The notes below the pieces were generated by a model. It saw only the letters and a list, made by a program, of their open reading frames with translations, ran no database searches and was not told the DNA's origin. This document shows, piece after piece, positions 27,134-35,387 of a stretch of DNA of 64,000 nucleotides (positions are counted from its first letter, which is position 1; the number at the start of each line of letters is the position of its first letter). Made by a program: the position numbers and the translations under genes. The stretch spans positions 1,364,001 through 1,428,000 of the forward strand of contig NZ_CP029188.1 in the NCBI RefSeq assembly GCF_003097515.1, in the 5' to 3' direction. The stretch is from Streptomyces tirandamycinicus (lineage in GTDB: Bacteria > Actinomycetota > Actinomycetes > Streptomycetales > Streptomycetaceae).

Positions 27134-27385
27134 ATGGACCAGGACCGTTCGCCCGACCTCACGCCGTTCGAGATCGACCTGACCTTCGAGGAGGCCCGGC
27201 GCCGGGCCGAGGTGGTGGCCGCCCTGGGACCGGACTGGGACCCGGTGGCCGCGCTGGAGGGCGAGCAGGCCGCGTACGCGCTCCTCTACTCCGGCCTCGA
27301 CGCCGGGCAGCGGCGGACCTACGACATGCTCGTCGCCGCCGGTGTCCTTCCGGAGGGAGGTCCGGGCCGTGCGCCTTCCCATTGA
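27134..27385 (+). CDS. DUF6400 family small protein
   Basis: 83 residues with the DUF6400 pattern: FEIDLTFEEARRRAEVVAAL, then GPDWDPVAALEGEQAAYALL, YSGLDAGQRRTYDMLVAAGVLP. Helical, soluble, of unknown function. It overlaps the next small gene by 17 bp, suggesting the two work together. An AGGCAAGCCT palindrome in the upstream region recalls DtxR-type sites but is incomplete. Confidence 0.78.
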   Translation: MDQDRSPDLTPFEIDLTFEEARRRAEVVAALGPDWDPVAALEGEQAAYALLYSGLDAGQRRTYDMLVAAGVLPEGGPGRAPSH

Positions 27386-27614
27386 CCCGCAGGCCGACAT
27401 CGCCCGCCGCGCCTGGCTGCCCTGCCCCGCCTGCGACGACGCGCGCGACTGCGCCGCCTGCGCGGACCGGCGCAACTGCGTGCAGCACTGGCGCTATCTG
27501 ATCTCCAACCAGGGCGCGGTGGTCCATCTGCAGTGCCCCGGCTGCACCCATATGTGGTCGGTCGACACCCGCCGCCGCGCGACGCGCCCGGCGGGCGACC
27601 CGCCGTCCTGCTGA
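27369..27614 (+). CDS. Small cysteine-rich protein, probable zinc-binding
   Basis: 81 residues with eight cysteines arranged CPAC, CAAC, a further lone Cys pair (DC, NC) and a late CPGC followed by a CT-free tail ending SC. Two such clusters suggest one or two zinc ribbons. The GTG start (27369) follows GGAGGTCCGGGCC and overlaps the end of the DUF6400 gene. No partner is known. The sequence QHWRYLISNQGAVVHLQCPG suggests a beta-hairpin platform for the last ribbon. Confidence 0.65.
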   Translation: MRLPIDPQADIARRAWLPCPACDDARDCAACADRRNCVQHWRYLISNQGAVVHLQCPGCTHMWSVDTRRRATRPAGDPPSC

Positions 27615-27738
27615 AAGCGCAGCCGTCCCGGACCTCGTCCGCGAACGTCCCAGGCATATGACGCAGCTATATGGATGACGGATCGTCAGCAATCCGGTGA
27701 CCGCCCGGATGTCGGACCGCCCGGCCATCCCGGAACTG

Positions 27739-27827
27739 CTAGCTGTAGGCGCCGAACACATCGACGTTGCGGAAGAAGACCGGCGAGGTCCGGTCGGCCT
27801 CCGTCGGTTCCTCAAGAAGGGTCTGGG
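27739..27827 (-). pseudogene. C-terminal gene remnant
   Basis: On the minus strand a frame ending at a TAG (27741-27739) reads TSPVFFRNVDVFGAYS with good codon bias. It has no upstream body, because the subtilase gene begins at 27828 in the opposite direction. It looks like the decayed end of a lost gene; the family was not identified. Confidence 0.3.
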
Positions 27828-29129
27828 ATGCCCAAGATCTTCGGCGCTGCGCTACTCGTCCTCGCACTCGCGGCCGCTCCGGCGGCTGCCGCGGCCACCG
27901 GCCCGTCCGCCCGACCCGGCCAGACCCCCGGTCAGACTCCCGGCCAGACCCTCGACCAGGCCTCCGGTGAGACCACCGGCCGGTACATCGTGACGCTCCA
28001 GGACGCCCCCGCCGCCGGCAGCGCCGAGGCGGCCGTGGACTCGGCCGTCGTGCGGGCGGCGTCCATGGGCGCCACGGTGCTGCACGTCTACCGGCACGCC
28101 CTGCACGGCTACGCGGCCTCGATGACCGCGTCCACGGCGGCCACCCTCGCGGACGAGCCCGGAGTCCGGTCCGTGGAGCCGGACCGTCCGGTGGCGATCG
28201 CCGCCCAGTCGGTGCCGACCGGGGTGGACCGGGCGGAGGCCGACCTGAGCCCGACCGCAGCGATCGACGGGAACGACACCCGGGTGGACGCCGACGTGGC
28301 GGTGATCGACACCGGTATCGACGCGGGCCACCCCGATCTGAACGTGTACGAGGCCGGGGGCAAGAACTGCTGGCTCCCGATCCTGCCGCCCGTGGACCGG
28401 CACGGTCACGGCACGCACGTGGCCGGCACGATCGGCGCCCTCGACAACGGCACCGGAGTGGTCGGCGTGGCCCCGGGAGTACGGCTCTGGCCGGTACAGG
28501 TGCTCAGCCCGTTCGGCTCCGGCAGCACCTCGAACGTCATCTGCGGCATCGACCACGTCACCGAGCACGCCGACGAGATCGACGTCGTCAACATGAGCCT
28601 GGGCGGCGCGGGCAAGGACGACGGCGACTGCGGCAGGACCGGCAGCGACGCCATGCACCGGGCGATCTGCAACTCGGTGGCGAAGGGGGTCACCTACGCG
28701 GTCGCGGCGGGCAACGACCACGCGGACGCCGCCGGTTTCGTCCCGGCCGCCTACGACGAAGTGATCACGGTCAGCGCACTGGCCGACTTCGACGGCGTAC
28801 CGGGCGGCCTCGGCGGCTCCACGTGCCGCGCGGACCGGGACGACACCTTCGCCGACTTCTCCAACTACGGCCGTGATGTGGACCTGATCGCCCCCGGCGT
28901 GTGCATCAGATCCACCTCAGCGAACGGCGGCTACTCCACCCTGTCCGGCACCTCCATGGCCGCGCCGCACGTGGCGGGCGGGGCGGCCCTGTACCGGGCC
29001 ACCCACCCCGACGCCTCCCCCGCCGAGGTCAAGGAGGCGCTGGTGGCGGCCGGCGGCATGGACTGGACGTGGCCGTCGGAGGACGGTGACGGCATCAAGG
29101 AACCGTTGCTGCGGCTCGATTCCTTCTGA
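27828..29129 (+). CDS. Secreted subtilisin-like serine protease (S8)
   Basis: 433 residues. A signal peptide (about 1-23) is followed by a short PGQT repeat linker, an inhibitor I9 propeptide (about 51-124, RYIVTLQDAP...SVEPDRP) and an S8 catalytic domain. The triad is Asp161 (VIDTGID), His194 (HGHGTHVAGT) and Ser in SGTSMAAPHVAGG near 375. Cysteine pairs suggest two or three disulfides. The enzyme is exported, self-processes and degrades extracellular protein. A 22-bp stem terminator follows. Elsewhere in the window lies only a remnant of a subtilisin inhibitor gene. Confidence 0.93.
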   Translation: MPKIFGAALLVLALAAAPAAAAATGPSARPGQTPGQTPGQTLDQASGETTGRYIVTLQDAPAAGSAEAAVDSAVVRAASMGATVLHVYRHALHGYAASMTASTAATLADEPGVRSVEPDRPVAIAAQSVPTGVDRAEADLSPTAAIDGNDTRVDADVAVIDTGIDAGHPDLNVYEAGGKNCWLPILPPVDRHGHGTHVAGTIGALDNGTGVVGVAPGVRLWPVQVLSPFGSGSTSNVICGIDHVTEHADEIDVVNMSLGGAGKDDGDCGRTGSDAMHRAICNSVAKGVTYAVAAGNDHADAAGFVPAAYDEVITVSALADFDGVPGGLGGSTCRADRDDTFADFSNYGRDVDLIAPGVCIRSTSANGGYSTLSGTSMAAPHVAGGAALYRATHPDASPAEVKEALVAAGGMDWTWPSEDGDGIKEPLLRLDSF

Positions 29130-29198
29130 CCCCGCCGGGCGGGGTGCGTACGGCCTCCGGCGGTACCCGGACCGGAGGCCCTGGCGGACAGGTCGTAC

Positions 29199-29251
29199 GG
29201 CGCCCGGGGGCCGTGCCGAGGTTGCCCGCCTCGGCACGGCCCCCGGGCGCC
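29199..29251 (+). terminator. Perfect 22-bp stem terminator
   Basis: Arms of 22 bp (5' arm starting GGCGCCCGGGGGCC) with a 9-nt loop, about 70 bp after the protease stop. It is the longest perfect hairpin in the window. Confidence 0.8.
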
Positions 29252-29400
29252 GCGGCGTCATCGCGGTGCGGGGTCATCGCGGTGCGGGGTCATCGCGGTG
29301 CGTCGGTGCGGGGTCATCGCCGTGCGGTGAGGCGGACTCGGCGGGGCGGGGCGGGGTGGGGCGCGAGGGCACGGGCACGGGCACGGGCACGGTCACGGTC
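29252..29400. repeat. 16-bp (GTCATCGCGGTGCGGG) and 6-bp (GGGCAC) arrays
   Basis: Four copies of a 16-bp unit (29256-29328, one interrupted), then four GGGCAC hexamers and two GGTCAC (about 29368-29400). These lie between the protease terminator and the 3' end of the MFS gene. Confidence 0.75.
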
Positions 29401-29417
29401 ACCGGACTGACGCGGAC

Positions 29418-30677
29418 TCACGGCGCCGGCCGCCGGGCGTCGTACCGTACGAAGCCGCGGCCGCCCAGGGCGAGCAGACCGATCGCCAGGACGCAGGCGA
29501 TCCCGCCGCCGGTGACCGCGACCGTGGGCGAGGTGAGATCCGCGACCGAGCCGGCGAGGAAGTCGCCGAGGCGGGGGCCTCCCGCCACCACGACGATGAA
29601 CACCCCCTGCAGGCGACCGCGCATCTCGTCCGGCGCGGCCGTCTGCAGCATGGTGTTGCGGAAGACCATGGACACCGTGTCGGCACATCCGGCGAGCGCG
29701 AGGAAGAGCAACCCGAGCCAGAGGTTCCTGGTCAGGCCGAACACGGCTATCGCGGTGCCCCACGCGGCGACGGCCAGCAGGATCGCCACCCCGTGCCGCC
29801 GTATGCGCCCCTGCCATCCGGAGAACACCCCGCCCAGCAGCGCGCCGACGGCCGGCGCCGCCACGAGCAGACCCGTCGTCCGCGCGTCCCCGCCGTACCA
29901 GAGCCCGGCCACCGCGGGGAACAGCGCCCGCGGATGGGCGAGGATCATCGCGCAGAAGTCGGAGAAGAAGGTCATGCGGATGTTGGGCCGGGTGGCGAGG
30001 AAGCGCAGCCCGTCGAGCACGGACGCCCGCCCGCCCTTCGCCCCGTCGCGGTCGGGCAGCATCGAGGGCAGCCGCCACATCGCGTACAGCGCGGCCCCGA
30101 ACGCGACGCAGTCGACGACGTACGCGGCCTGATAGCCGCCTTGGCCGACGATCAGGCCGCCCAGCATCGGGCCGAGCAGCATGCCGGACGTCATCGTCAT
30201 GGAGGAGAGGGCGTTGGCGGCGGGCAGCTGCTCGGGCGGCAGCAGCCTGGGGATCATCGCGCTGCGGGCGGGCGAGTTGAGCGCGGCGCACACCGCCTGG
30301 AGGGCGACCACGCCGTACAGGAACCAGACGTGGTGGAGGCCCGCGAACGCGGCGGCGGCGAGCACGGCCGAGAGACCGGCCGAACCGGCCGCGCTCCAGA
30401 GCCCGAGCGCGCGCCGGTCCACGGTGTCGGCGACGGCGCCTCCGTACAGGCCGAAGACGATCAGCGGGACGAGCGAGAAGAGGCCGACGAGACCGACGGA
30501 GAAGGTCGAGTGCGTGATGTCGTACACCTGGAGCGAGATCGCCAGGGTGGTCATGCCCTGGCCGATCCAGGAGACCGTGTTGCCGAACCAGAGCCGCCGG
30601 TAGTCGGCGGAGACGCGCAGCGGTGTGAGGTCGGCGAGGACGCGGGGTCCGCGGGCGGGAGTGCCGGTGGCGGTCAT
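29418..30677 (-). CDS. MFS transporter (enterobactin-exporter/Bcr-like)
   Basis: 419 residues with 12 predicted membrane helices. It shows the MFS signature around loop 2-3 (GGAVADTVDRR), the antiporter-like AALNSPARSAMIPRLLP motif and TAAPDEMRGRLQGVF in the second half, as in EntS-type exporters. It probably exports a small hydrophobic compound. The start is a GTG read from 30677 (MTATGTPARGP). A singleton gene; nothing nearby identifies the substrate. Confidence 0.85.
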   Translation of the reverse strand: MTATGTPARGPRVLADLTPLRVSADYRRLWFGNTVSWIGQGMTTLAISLQVYDITHSTFSVGLVGLFSLVPLIVFGLYGGAVADTVDRRALGLWSAAGSAGLSAVLAAAAFAGLHHVWFLYGVVALQAVCAALNSPARSAMIPRLLPPEQLPAANALSSMTMTSGMLLGPMLGGLIVGQGGYQAAYVVDCVAFGAALYAMWRLPSMLPDRDGAKGGRASVLDGLRFLATRPNIRMTFFSDFCAMILAHPRALFPAVAGLWYGGDARTTGLLVAAPAVGALLGGVFSGWQGRIRRHGVAILLAVAAWGTAIAVFGLTRNLWLGLLFLALAGCADTVSMVFRNTMLQTAAPDEMRGRLQGVFIVVVAGGPRLGDFLAGSVADLTSPTVAVTGGGIACVLAIGLLALGGRGFVRYDARRPAP

Positions 30678-30872
30678 ACGAGGTGCGTCGTACGGAGGGC
30701 GGCTATCGGCGGCATGGCGGAAGTATATGGACGCATCCCGGCGAGCCCCTTACCGTCCCCGGGCGGGACGAGTGCGGAGACCCGTCGGGATCGCCGGGGG
30801 GGGCCGCGTGCGGGGGCCCGTCGAGATCGCCGGGGGCGGGTGCGAAGGCCCTCGGCTCCGCCCGGGGAGAAC

Positions 30873-31613
30873 TCAGCGCCCCCCGGAGACCCTGAGGACC
30901 GTGCCCGTCGTGAAGGAGGCGTCGTCCGAGAGCAGCCAGGAGACGGCACCGGCGATCTCGGCCGGTTCCCCGGGCCGGCCGAGCGGGGTCACCGCGGCCA
31001 CCTTGGCCGGCCGGTCGGGATCTCCCATGGCGGCGTGTATGTCGGTGTTCACGGTGCCGGGGGCGACGGCGTTCACACGGACGCCCTGCGGTCCGAGTTC
31101 CTTGGCCAGCCCCACGGTCAGGGCGTCGATCGCCGCCTTCGCCGCCGCGTAGTGGACGTACTCCCCGGGGGCGCCGAGCGTGGCGGCCGCCGAGGAGATG
31201 TTGACGATGGCGCCGGAACCGCCGGCGGCCATGTCGCGGGCGGCTCGCCTGCAGCACAGCAGACAGCCCAGCAGGTTGACGTCGACGACCCGGCGCAGGT
31301 CCTCGGTGCGGGCGTCGGCGAGCCGCCCGAGCGGGCCGGTGACGCCGGCGTTGTTGACCAGGCCGGTCACGGTGCCCAGTTCCGCCGCCGCGATGTCGAA
31401 CAGCCGCTCCACCGCGGCCTCGTCGGCGGTGTCCACCCGCACCGCGACACAGCGTCCTCCGGCGGCGCGCACGGCCCGCGCGACCTCCTCGGCGGCCGCG
31501 GCGTTGCTGACGTACCCCAGGGCCAGGTCGTGCCCGTCGGCGGCCAGCCGGACGCAGGTCGCCGCGCCGATGCCCCGACTGCCGCCCGTGACGACGGTGA
31601 CCGGACGTGCCAT
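30873..31613 (-). CDS. Short-chain dehydrogenase/reductase
   Basis: 246 residues, classical SDR. The NAD(P) loop TGGSRGIG (about 9-16), NNAG near 88, and catalytic Ser (VNISSAA), Tyr and Lys in YAAAK are all present. It resembles FabG-type oxidoreductases but is away from the fatty-acid genes, so a role in specialised metabolism or detoxification is possible. A GGGAGG ribosome site precedes the ATG. Confidence 0.9.
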   Translation of the reverse strand: MARPVTVVTGGSRGIGAATCVRLAADGHDLALGYVSNAAAAEEVARAVRAAGGRCVAVRVDTADEAAVERLFDIAAAELGTVTGLVNNAGVTGPLGRLADARTEDLRRVVDVNLLGCLLCCRRAARDMAAGGSGAIVNISSAAATLGAPGEYVHYAAAKAAIDALTVGLAKELGPQGVRVNAVAPGTVNTDIHAAMGDPDRPAKVAAVTPLGRPGEPAEIAGAVSWLLSDDASFTTGTVLRVSGGR

Positions 31614-31928
31614 GGCGCCTCCCGTACTCGCTCCTGCCCGCGCGCGATCCGCGGGGTGTTCGGGAGCCACTTCATCACAGGCGGGACCGGTCAGGGGCGC
31701 GGGTGTGCGGGTACGCGGGTACGCGGCGGTGGCCCGTGCGCCGGGGACGGTGTGCGGGTGCGCCCGGTGCGCGGGGGGCGACGTGCGGAGGTGCAGACGT
31801 GCAGACGTGCGGGACTGCGGGTGTGCGGGCGTGCAGGTTGCGGGGCAACCCGGGTAGGCGCAGGGTGAACAGGCGCGGGGTTAACCGGTGTGTGTACGCA
31901 CCACGGACCCGAGAGGACACCGATCCTG
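31614..31928. repeat. Spacer with GTGCGGGTACGCGGGTACGCGG-type repeats
   Basis: Irregular repeats of GCGGGTGYGCGGG and GTGCAGACGTGCAGACGTGCGGG fill most of this 315-bp spacer between the divergent SDR and CsbD genes. No gene is supported. Confidence 0.55.
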
Positions 31929-32108
31929 ATGAGCAAGCACAACGCCAAGGCGCGGCAGATCAAGGGCAAGCTGAAGGAGACCCTGGGCAAGACCATGGGC
32001 GACAAGTCCATGCGGCGCTCGGGCCGGAACGACATGCTGCGCGGCAAGGCGCAGGAGATGGCGGAGAAGGCGGCCGACCAGGTACGCAAGCACACCAGGC
32101 ACCACTGA
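31929..32108 (+). CDS. CsbD-like stress protein
   Basis: A 59-residue, highly basic helical protein. The CsbD-like pattern includes ARQIKGKLKETLGKTMGDKS and LRGKAQEMAEKAADQVRK. CsbD-like proteins are induced by general stress sigma factors; in Streptomyces this would be SigB-type control. Their molecular role is unknown. The ATG at 31929 is preceded by GAGAGGACACCG. Confidence 0.85.
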   Translation: MSKHNAKARQIKGKLKETLGKTMGDKSMRRSGRNDMLRGKAQEMAEKAADQVRKHTRHH

Positions 32109-32314
32109 CGCGTCCGGCCGCCGGTGCGGAGGCGGGCCGTGCACCGGCGCGGGCCCGCCGCACCGCGGTGCGCGCACCGGAGCCCGTGTTGCGCCGATGC
32201 CGGTTCGCGTGCACGACCTCGGTTCCCCGGGCACGGGATCCGTTCCCGGGTCGGAGATCCGTTCCCGGGTCGGAGGTCCTAGGAGACCCGTTCCCGGGTG
32301 CGAGACCGGTGACG

Positions 32315-33670
32315 TCAGTTCAGGGCCAGGACCTCCCGGGCCGCACGCTCGCCCGAGCGCACCGCGCCCTCCATCAGCCCGTGCATCTGTGTCGCGGTCT
32401 CCGAACCGGCCCAGTGGATCCGGCCGACCGGCTCGCGCAGGGCGCTGCCGTAGCTCGTCAGGGCCCCGGGCGGGAAGTGCCCGATCATCCCGCCCGCCGA
32501 CCAGGTCTCCGCGGACCAGTCGGTCTCCAGGTAGCCGAGGGGGTGCAGCGCCTCCGGGCCGAACCGCTCCGCGAGCGCACGCAGCCACACGTCCCGGCGC
32601 TCCTTGGGCTCCAGCCGGCCGAGCCGCACGGCCACGGGCCCGAAGGCGTAGCTGCTCAGCACGCCCGGGCGGCCCCCGGGCGGTGTCTGGTCGATGGTGA
32701 CCGGGACTGCCGAGCAGGGGGCGAGCGACTGCCCGGAAAGCCGCAGGCCGCGCCAGAACGGCTCGGGGTAGGAGGTGTGGACGCGGATGATCTGCCCGGG
32801 CGTCATCCGCTGCCGCAGGTGGACGACGGCGGGCGGCGGCGCCGGTTCGAACTGGATGCGCCCGGCCAGGACCGGCGGCACTGCCACGATCACCCGGCGC
32901 GCCCGTACCCTCAGCGCGTCCGTGCGCACCTCGGCGTCGTTGCCGTTCTGGACGATCCGCCGGACCGGACTGGCCAGGCGTACGGCGTCGCCCAGTTCCT
33001 CGGCCATGCGCCGGGCGAGCTCCGGGGTCCCGCCGTCGAGGAGGTGCGTCTCGGTCCTGCCGCTGTCGGTGTAGTAGTCGAACCCGCCGCCGCCCCGGGC
33101 CAGGACGAGCGCGCCCAGCAGCGAGACCTCGGCGGGATCGGTGCAGAACAGCAGGCTCATCGTCGCCTTCAGCACGGTGTACGCCGTACCGGAGGGAACG
33201 TTGAGCGGATCGGCGAGCCACTGCCCGAGCGTGCGGGTGTCGAGCGCCCGCGCGTTCCGGGCCAGCCAGGGGGCATCCGCGGGCAGCCGCCGGGCCATCG
33301 CGTTCAGCCGTGTGAAGGCCAGCCCCAGCGAGGCGAGCGCCGCCGGGTTGAGCTTGGGCACGGTCCCCCGGTAGCGGCGGTCGGCACCGTCGAGGCGCAG
33401 CACGTGGTCGCCGTCGTCGTACTGCGGATACGCCCGGAGCCCGTACTCCCGGGCGAGCCGGAACATCCTCGCCTGGCCGTCCCCGAGCCAGGTGCCGCCC
33501 GCGGAGACGACGGTGCCGTCGGGCAGCTCCCGGTTCCACACCCGCCCGCCCACGCGGTCCCGGGCCTCGAGCACGATCACCTCCCGGCCCGCCTGCGCCA
33601 GGTTGCGCGCGGCCGCAAGACCCGCGAATCCGGCACCGACCACGCACACGTCCGCCGTCGTCTGCTCCAT
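32315..33670 (-). CDS. Flavin monoamine oxidase family protein
   Basis: A 451-residue FAD-dependent amine oxidase. The dinucleotide-binding motif is GAGFAGLAAARNL (12-24), then EARDRVGGRVWN, and the C-terminal FAD segment IHWAGSETATQMHGLMEGAVRSG. There is no Tat or Sec signal. It oxidises primary or secondary amines to imines with peroxide release; the substrate is unknown. A GGAGGTGCGTC ribosome site fixes the ATG. The spacer on its 3' side contains direct repeats of GATCCGTTCCCGGGTCGGA. Confidence 0.9.
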   Translation of the reverse strand: MEQTTADVCVVGAGFAGLAAARNLAQAGREVIVLEARDRVGGRVWNRELPDGTVVSAGGTWLGDGQARMFRLAREYGLRAYPQYDDGDHVLRLDGADRRYRGTVPKLNPAALASLGLAFTRLNAMARRLPADAPWLARNARALDTRTLGQWLADPLNVPSGTAYTVLKATMSLLFCTDPAEVSLLGALVLARGGGGFDYYTDSGRTETHLLDGGTPELARRMAEELGDAVRLASPVRRIVQNGNDAEVRTDALRVRARRVIVAVPPVLAGRIQFEPAPPPAVVHLRQRMTPGQIIRVHTSYPEPFWRGLRLSGQSLAPCSAVPVTIDQTPPGGRPGVLSSYAFGPVAVRLGRLEPKERRDVWLRALAERFGPEALHPLGYLETDWSAETWSAGGMIGHFPPGALTSYGSALREPVGRIHWAGSETATQMHGLMEGAVRSGERAAREVLALN

Positions 33671-34058
33671 GACGCACCTCCACGGTGCAGCCTCGCCCGG
33701 ACGGCGCCACGGCGCTCGGTGGGTGAACCACCCGTGGGGCGGTTGGGGCCGTACGGGCGACCCGCGGCCCCGCCGGGCGCGGGTCCGCGCGGTCCGGGCC
33801 CCGCACCGGCACAGGCCACCCGGCCGGGACGGGACCGTCAACGGCCCACATCGGGCGGCACGTTAGCTGTGCCACGTTTCCGCGGCCTTTTGAACGACCG
33901 CTCCGGGGCCGTCGTTGACCCCGGTAACCGGTGCCCCGTCCAGACCGGTGAGTGAGCGAGGTCCGCACATGCCCAGGTCCCTTCCGCACCGCACCCGGCT
34001 CCGCCCCGCACCCGGGGTACGCCGCCCGGCGCGTCCAGCGCGCTCGGCACATCCGGAG
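33671..34058. other. Spacer, nothing recognised
   Basis: No supported gene. TGAACGACCGCTCCGGG and CCCCGGTAACCGGTGCCCC give short palindromes that may be regulatory for either flanking gene. Confidence 0.35.
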
Positions 34059-34139
34059 CCTTCAGCGCGTTCAGCGAGCTCGGCGGGTTCAGCGCGTTCG
34101 ACGTGCTCGGCGGGTTCAGCGAGCTCGGCGTGCTCGGCG
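34059..34139. repeat. Nine tandem 9-bp units (TTCAGCGCG / CTCGGCGGG)
   Basis: Two related nonamers alternate irregularly over nine units. The array ends 45 bp upstream of the second SCO2400-type gene, in its presumed leader. Confidence 0.85.
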
Positions 34140-34184
34140 GAACCGGCCGCCCGCCCGCGGCTCCCCTACTGAGCGGTCGCGCCC

Positions 34185-35255
34185 ATGGACTACTGCGCAC
34201 CCTGTCACCGCCCCCTCAACGGCGCGGTGACCTGCCCCGAATGCGGAGCGTACGACTCGGCGATGGCGGCCACGGCCGGACTTCCGGTGGCCTTCCCGGC
34301 CATGCCGGGGACCGGCCCGGACGGGAAGGCGGCACCCGGCGGGTCCCCGGACTCCCTCCCGGCCGCCGCGCCGGCCACGGCTCATGTGCCCCAGATCCTC
34401 GCTCCGGCGGCCCCGTACCCGGAGCGGCCGACCGGAACGACCGGAACGACCGGGATCAGCGGGATCAGCGGGATCAGCGGGATCACGATGACCGCCGGAA
34501 CCACCGAGTCGACCGGGACGACCGGGACGAGCGACGCCCCCGCTCAGGCCCACACCCCCGGGGACAGGGCGCCGGCCCCCACCCCGGTCGACCCGGCCCC
34601 GGCCCCCGCGTCCTCCGCGCCCGCTCCGGCGGCCCCGGCCCAACGCCCCCGGTCGTGGCGGTGGAAGACCTATGGCGTCCGGGCCGTCGCCACGGCCGCC
34701 ATCGCCGTACTCGGCGGCCTGGGCACGTCCTCCCTGCTGGCCGACGGCTCCGCCGGCCTCCAGCAGGCCGCACCGGACCCGGAGCCGGCGTCCTCCGACG
34801 AGCCTCCGGAGCAGGGCGCCACGCCGCCGGGGGCCTCCCCCTCACCGGAGCGTGCGACCACGCATCCGGCACGGGGTGCCGCCCGCGAACGCGACGGAGC
34901 TCTTCCCACGGGCCCTCGTGCCACGCCCCGTCCCCCCGCTCCCCCCGCTGCCCCGGCTCCCGCGACCCCGGCGTCTCCCCCGGCAGCCCGGACCTCGGAG
35001 CCCGGCCCCGACACCGGATCGCCGCCGGGGACCGCCGCGCCGAGCGCCCGCCCCTCCACGGGCGGCCGCCCGGTTCCGTCGCCCTCACCGACGGCGCCCG
35101 CTTCGCCGAGCCCCGGCGGCAGTACGAGCCCGTCACCCACGGGCAGTCCCACGCCCAGCGCCACGGAGCCGCCGGTGACCAAGGCGCTGGGGGCGCGGCT
35201 GCCGTTCCCGGCGCCCCCGGACTCCCTCGGCGGTGCCGCGCTCACCGGGAGATGA
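34185..35255 (+). CDS. Second SCO2400-type zinc-ribbon membrane protein
   Basis: 356 residues. The N-terminus MDYCAPCHRPLNGAVTCPEC parallels MDYCDQCRRHLNGALACAGC of the protein at 20891-21613, so the ribbon is conserved. A long Pro/Ala-rich linker containing TGTTGTT and ISGISGISG repeats follows. A transmembrane helix (about 165-185, VRAVATAAIAVLGGLGTSSL) then leads to a Pro/Ser/Thr-rich external tail. The function is unknown. The internal repeats come from tandem DNA repeats at about 34436-34490. Confidence 0.72.
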   Translation: MDYCAPCHRPLNGAVTCPECGAYDSAMAATAGLPVAFPAMPGTGPDGKAAPGGSPDSLPAAAPATAHVPQILAPAAPYPERPTGTTGTTGISGISGISGITMTAGTTESTGTTGTSDAPAQAHTPGDRAPAPTPVDPAPAPASSAPAPAAPAQRPRSWRWKTYGVRAVATAAIAVLGGLGTSSLLADGSAGLQQAAPDPEPASSDEPPEQGATPPGASPSPERATTHPARGAARERDGALPTGPRATPRPPAPPAAPAPATPASPPAARTSEPGPDTGSPPGTAAPSARPSTGGRPVPSPSPTAPASPSPGGSTSPSPTGSPTPSATEPPVTKALGARLPFPAPPDSLGGAALTGR

Positions 35256-35387
35256 CCGCCCGGCAGACGCGCCGTCCCGTGGACCGGTGGCGTGCCGGCG
35301 GCCGTCGCCTGCCCCCGTACTCCCGCGCCCGCGTGCCCCCGTGCCCGCCCGCGTACTCCCGTACTCCCGTACTCCCGTGCCGAGGCA

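Noticed and set aside
31881..34052. Long minus-strand frame overlapping the amine oxidase
   Set aside because: It is a frame-shifted shadow of the same-strand oxidase gene, with composition typical of non-coding frames.
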